This document shows, in pieces, positions 60,141 through 64,000 of a stretch of 64,000 bases of DNA (position 1 is the first letter of the stretch; every line of letters starts with the position of its first letter). The translations under genes were made by a program, and so were the position numbers. The notes under the pieces were generated by a model. That model saw only the letters and a list, made by a program, of their open reading frames with translations, had not been told where the DNA came from and did no database searches. The stretch comes from Usnea hakonensis. Its lineage: Eukaryota; Ascomycota; Lecanoromycetes; Lecanorales; Parmeliaceae. The stretch spans positions 115,589 to 179,588 of the forward strand of contig BLJB01000238.1 in assembly GCA_013423325.1 (NCBI GenBank), in the 5' to 3' direction.

Positions 60141-61865
60141 CATTGATAAGGCAATACAATCAGTTTCTCGTGTGTTCCAGGCAAGAAGTATGCAGCAAGT
60201 GCCTATCGAATCTTCATATCTCAAACCCTCCAGTCTCTTCACCAGCAGGCTATGCATAATATACGCAGCTCTTCGAAGTCCCCAAAACGAACATCTATTT
60301 CGTTTCAGCCCCTCCCCTCCGACCTCCTTCCCCTCAACCTACCTAGTCCGCAGCACATCAACAAGCGCTACCACATTCAACACCAACCATCCAAAACAAA
60401 ACCTCCATGAAGCAACTCATGCAAGTCGACTCATCCCCCTTGCTTTCAAAACTGTCCCGTTTCAGCACCCGCGGACATCTTCCATGCCCAAGCATGCTGA
60501 TATCCCTTGAGCTCCACCCCCCAGGAACCCATAATGAGACGCCGAACAGATCCAGCGAGCGCTTTTTTCTTGTGTCAGCGACAGATCGCGAGAGCGGATG
60601 ATAAGAGTTGGGTCCTTGGCGTGATGTTTCGATGTCTTCAGTCCTTTTCTCAGGGCTGCGCTGTCTCACAGGCCTGTTTCTAACCCTAAGCCCAACACAT
60701 CATAGCAAAGAAAAACCAGTCTCAATATTTCGCGGGGGGAAGGGGGGGGTGGCTTACTCCCTCTCCTTAACACCATGGGCGCAAAAGGTTCGATAGCACT
60801 CTTGAATCTTAACTCCTCCCACCCATGCACTAAATTGTCCTTTCGTCTACGGCAAGCTCACTATTAGGATTCTCTCGCTTACCAGTCCGGGGTCCCTCGT
60901 GTATGTAGCGCAGATGTTAGCAAAGCTTCTTCGGCGGTATTTCGGTTCCATTTCTGCGGTCGCTGTTCTTGGATTTGGGATTGGGGAGGGGAGGAGTGGT
61001 GGGGTTTAAATGTGATTGAGGTATGTGTGTTTGTTTTGAATGATGTTTGAGCGAGTGGGAGATGAGCGAGTAAGTTTTTTTTTGACTTTTTTTTGGGTTC
61101 ATCGGATAGGGCTGGGAGAAGTGAGGGGGTATTTGGAGGGAATGGTGTTGAGAGGAGAGTTAAGTAGAGAAGAGAGCCTAGGATTATGTTTATTGTGGTT
61201 AGTGTTGGTTGGAGGGGTTTGGTGGGGCTGGGATGGGGATGGTGTAGGTGATTTGTTAGAGGTGCGAGGGGGGGGGAGGACAGTGGGTGACTTGAGGAGT
61301 TTTTTTGGGAGGAGAGAAGATGGTGCGCTAGTTGGGTAGGTTGGGAGGTATGTAGACATAGACTTAAACGAGTCTCTCTGGAAATAGCCGCTGGACACGT
61401 CCAACGAGATTAGACGTGATGGAAGAAGAAAGAAGGAAAGCCATTGACGCGGAACAAGCTGGCTGGAACGTAGGCAAATGCCGTAGTCACGTGGTCTGAG
61501 GTCGCGCTTGCTGCAACGAGAGGATGCAGATAATAATGCGCTTTAGGTACTTTACATGTTGGCAATGGTCTCTGTTGCCTTGTACGCTCTTGAAATGTAC
61601 TGGAGGTAAATTAAGTGAAATAGGTTCAATGTACTTGCTACTAAAGCGTATTGGAGTGGACTTTGCAGTCCAACTACATGCATGCAATGTATTTGATTCG
61701 GATTCGACAGTTCTTCTCCAGTCAGGTCAGGCAAGATCCATGGATCCGTGAAGGCACTAGGCAAGCAACGCGCGTGTCCCTACAAGTGTCATCGCCCCCT
61801 GTAAGACTTTGTGACGGCTATAAGCCTCAAGTCTTTCATGATATCAAGATCATCACCGGGATAAA
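60141..61865. other. Intergenic region, no convincing gene
   Basis: The several short open frames here have skewed, low-complexity composition. There are G-rich (60737-60755), GT-rich (about 60980-61330) and T-rich stretches. No family motif was found on either strand. Confidence 0.45.
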
Positions 61866-62879
61866 TTAGGCTCTCAGCTCCGGTCTCTCTTGTGCTTCCA
61901 TCTCCACGGCCACAATGTCGCCGGGCATTTCTAAGCGTTGTTGCTCGATTACCGCCTTGCTGCTGTGACGATTGCTGGCCATCTGGCTAAGAAACTTGGT
62001 TGATGTTGACTGGGTCCGGCGATGGTGTCTCACGACTAATGCGATGAGTACTAGGATGATAACAGATAATATAGCCACCGGGATTCCAATTGCAGCTCCT
62101 TCCCTGGAATTGCCGTGAGATGAAGCCGAAGGACTTGAAGAGCTGCGATTTCCTGACGGCATGGCACCTGTTCTTGTCGAAGAATTAATGGAGACATCTG
62201 GTAGGGTCATATTCTGAGTTGTTGTTGCAAGAAGGTCTGCGGTATTTGTAGTTCTGGATAAGAATATTTCTATGGCTAGATGTTGGCGCTATATTAGTAT
62301 TTTCCAATTAATCTGCTCCTGAGATAACGTACTGCTATCCGTAGTATAAGGCTGTACTACCGGTATATCGGATGCTGTTGCTGATCTCATTGACGGGATG
62401 TAGGCTATTGAATGTACATCACTTGATGCAGCGGCCAGAGTGACATTACCATTCTCACAGGAGCACGGCGAGGCATCGGGTGAGCAGCAGTAGGAATCCG
62501 TTAACAAGCCGCATTGAAACATTGCGCCAGCTTTGCCGCTTGGTGCTACCGTCGCCAAAACCTTGTTAGTTATAAGCCTCCTCATACATCAGGAAGACGA
62601 ACTCAAGCAGAAACTCGGACAAGCGGATGATCGAAAGGACCGGTCGGTACAGCTGCCTCGCACGTACTCGATACCAGAGGACGTGTTGTTGTTATAGCAG
62701 ACTTTGTCTGACAGACATATAATACCTTCTTGACCGCAACAGAAGCTTTCCTGGGTGCCGTTTGTTATGCACGGGCGGTCAGCTGCGATGTATGTACCGT
62801 CAGGATAGTAACATGAAGAAGAAACTTGCAGAGCAAGGGCCACCACTAAGAGGAGGCGACAATGGCTTGAAGGTGTCAT
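61866..62879 (-). CDS. Secreted-type cysteine-rich single-pass membrane protein
   Basis: Three exons on the minus strand, 62603-62879, 62333-62545, 61866-62275, with two 57-nt introns, give 299 aa in continuous frame. A signal peptide (HCRLLLVVALALQVSSSC) is followed by a Cys-rich ectodomain (CYYPDG...DRPC, FCCGQEGIICLSDKVC, RGSCTDRSF...ACPSFC, FQCG...YCC), then a Ser/Thr-rich stalk (RSSSSPSASS), one transmembrane helix at about 224-245 (GAAIGIPVAILSVIILVLIALVV) and a basic RHHRR stop-transfer with a ~55-residue cytosolic tail. This layout is common in a filamentous-fungal family of unknown function, probably at the cell surface. Intron 1 carries the branch site ACTAAC. Start 62879 was chosen because the signal peptide follows directly; an upstream in-frame ATG at 62942 would bury it. 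Confidence 0.78.
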
Positions 62880-63760
62880 GATATGATGACAAGAATTTTG
62901 AAATTCTCGTGGTTTCGTACAAGGCTGAGTTTGATGCTCCAAGATCGAAAGAAGAAGATGAAGGAAACAATTCTGTGCCTGGTTTTATAAGTGACAAGAA
63001 TGGCTGGAGCTGAAGACGGGGAAGAAAAAGTTCCCTTACGCACGCTTTTTCTCACATAGTATGGAGCAGACGCACTGCTAAGGCGCAGACTGTTTCATGA
63101 GCTTATCAATGCAGTACCGTCAGCCAAGCATTTTGCTTCGGCTTTATCCTACTCTTCAGCCTCGCAGATCACTTGTAATTTGCAAAGTAGAATGCGGCAC
63201 ATAGAGCACATGTACGCGCAAGCACATGCAGATGGACTGCATGTACAGGGCCCTTTCTCATTGGCTTGCCTTCCAACCAGTGAATTCAGTGTCTTGGCAA
63301 TTGAGCGGCAACGATGTTGCTCAGCCTTCATGTGCTCTTCTTCGATTCGGATGTCAGTTCGTGTGAACTTGGGTCAGATGGCCTGATGAATATGACGACA
63401 GCGATTGGCTCATAACTTTGGACAACGCGGGCAACGCTGATATCCTCTCCTGTTCCAGTAAGTTAAACGCACGAAGGGAGCTTGCGGGATTGAAGCAAGA
63501 GCTGAGCCTCTTACTAGTAGAAGTACTAGAATAAATGTTAATAGATATAGTAATACATCACCAAATCTGAAATTAAAAAATGCGCGAGCTATTTGCGAGA
63601 TGCGTGAGATCAGCAGCCGAGAGTTCGCTATCCGCTAAATCAGCAACTCGGCTCGGCTAATAGGATGAGCAGGATGAGCAACTCCAACGCAAGCCCCCCG
63701 CAAAAACCTACGATTTTGAAGGCGATTTAGGGGTGGCGTTGATACCTTCCCGTCGCTACG
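62880..63760. other. Intergenic; promoter of the Cys-rich gene and repeat-like tail
   Basis: No gene recognised. From about 63500 the sequence becomes patchily AT-rich with words such as ACTAGTAGAAGTACTAG, suggesting the edge of another decayed repeat. Confidence 0.4.
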
Positions 63761-63882
63761 TCGATCTTTCGAAAAAGATTTTTTTTTTTTTTTTTATAAA
63801 GTCCAGTCGCTAATCCTAGGTCGTCGATCTTTCGAAAAAGATCCTTTTTTTTTTTTTATAAAGTCTAGTCGCTAATCCTAGG
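63761..63882. repeat. Tandem duplication of a ~60-bp unit with poly-T core
   Basis: Two adjacent copies (63761-63823, 63824-63882) of TCGATCTTTCGAAAAAGATT, a poly-T run, ATAAAGTCYAGTCGCTAATC and CTAGG. A further diverged GTCGAGTTGCTAACCG follows at about 63904. It may be the end of a transposon continuing beyond the window. Confidence 0.75.
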
Positions 63883-64000
63883 TATTTCTTGCTGTTCGCT
63901 AAGTCGAGTTGCTAACCGTGCGTATTTTACGGAAGTACATACCTACCATCGGGCCAAAAAGATTTTTCAAAACTTGAAATTAAATTTCGGTTTAATTCAA
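63883..64000. other. Window end, unidentified
   Basis: 118 bases with no recognisable feature apart from the third weak copy of the GTCGCTAA word. Confidence 0.4.

Noticed and set aside
59299..60184. Minus-strand frames over the 122-bp array as a repeat protein
   Set aside because: Unit lengths (121, 122, 125) do not keep a single frame across the array.
60127..61404. Short frames on both strands between the array and the Cys-rich gene
   Set aside because: Skewed composition, no motif, no consistent gene model.

Overview
The window is nuclear DNA of a filamentous ascomycete (Pezizomycotina). Short GT-AG introns of about 45-135 nt, the gene set (RBR ligase, ARG5,6, methylcitrate-cycle enzymes, NEW1/elf1, a degenerate fungal NB-ARC gene) and a 30-kb block that looks saturated by repeat-induced point mutation (RIP) all point that way. 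In that block CA and TG dinucleotides are almost absent and TA-rich words dominate.

Layout. 1-5.6 kb: the tail of an unidentified gene, an F-box-like gene broken by a frameshift, and an intact RBR ubiquitin ligase. 5,640-35,949: a Russian-doll transposon block. The outer shell is a Ty1/copia LTR retrotransposon (two 321-bp LTRs, perfect 5-bp target duplication CTTTG, gag-PR-IN-RT-RH readable in a single frame interrupted by RIP-type stops). Its gag is interrupted by a 24,179-bp terminal-inverted-repeat element. Its integrase is interrupted by a ~0.54-kb element with the same termini. Removing each insert plus one copy of a 2-bp duplication (CG; GA) restores the copia reading frame. The 24-kb element carries two head-to-tail ~5.4-kb modules and several related 11-12-bp minisatellites. 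I could not assign it to a named superfamily, and I regard it as the most novel object here.

36.3-46.6 kb: a metabolic stretch. ARG5,6 (arginine biosynthesis) reads as 36 exons and 35 introns, far more than any neighbour, with the reductase active-site cysteine on a 7-nt microexon. Next come divergently transcribed 2-methylcitrate synthase (mcsA) and 2-methylisocitrate lyase (mclA), the first and last dedicated steps of the mitochondrial methylcitrate cycle that removes propionyl-CoA. 48.2-55.5 kb: the ABC-F translation factor NEW1/elf1, a MITE-like inverted-repeat element, and an APC-superfamily permease of the choline/GABA type. 55.8-64 kb is accessory-looking: an NB-ARC pseudogene, a repeat-containing orphan gene with an approximately 122-bp tandem array upstream, a cysteine-rich single-pass surface protein, and a duplicated poly-T unit near the window end.

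All gene models come from reading the sequence and matching remembered family motifs; no database search was run. Statements about RIP density are visual, not computed.
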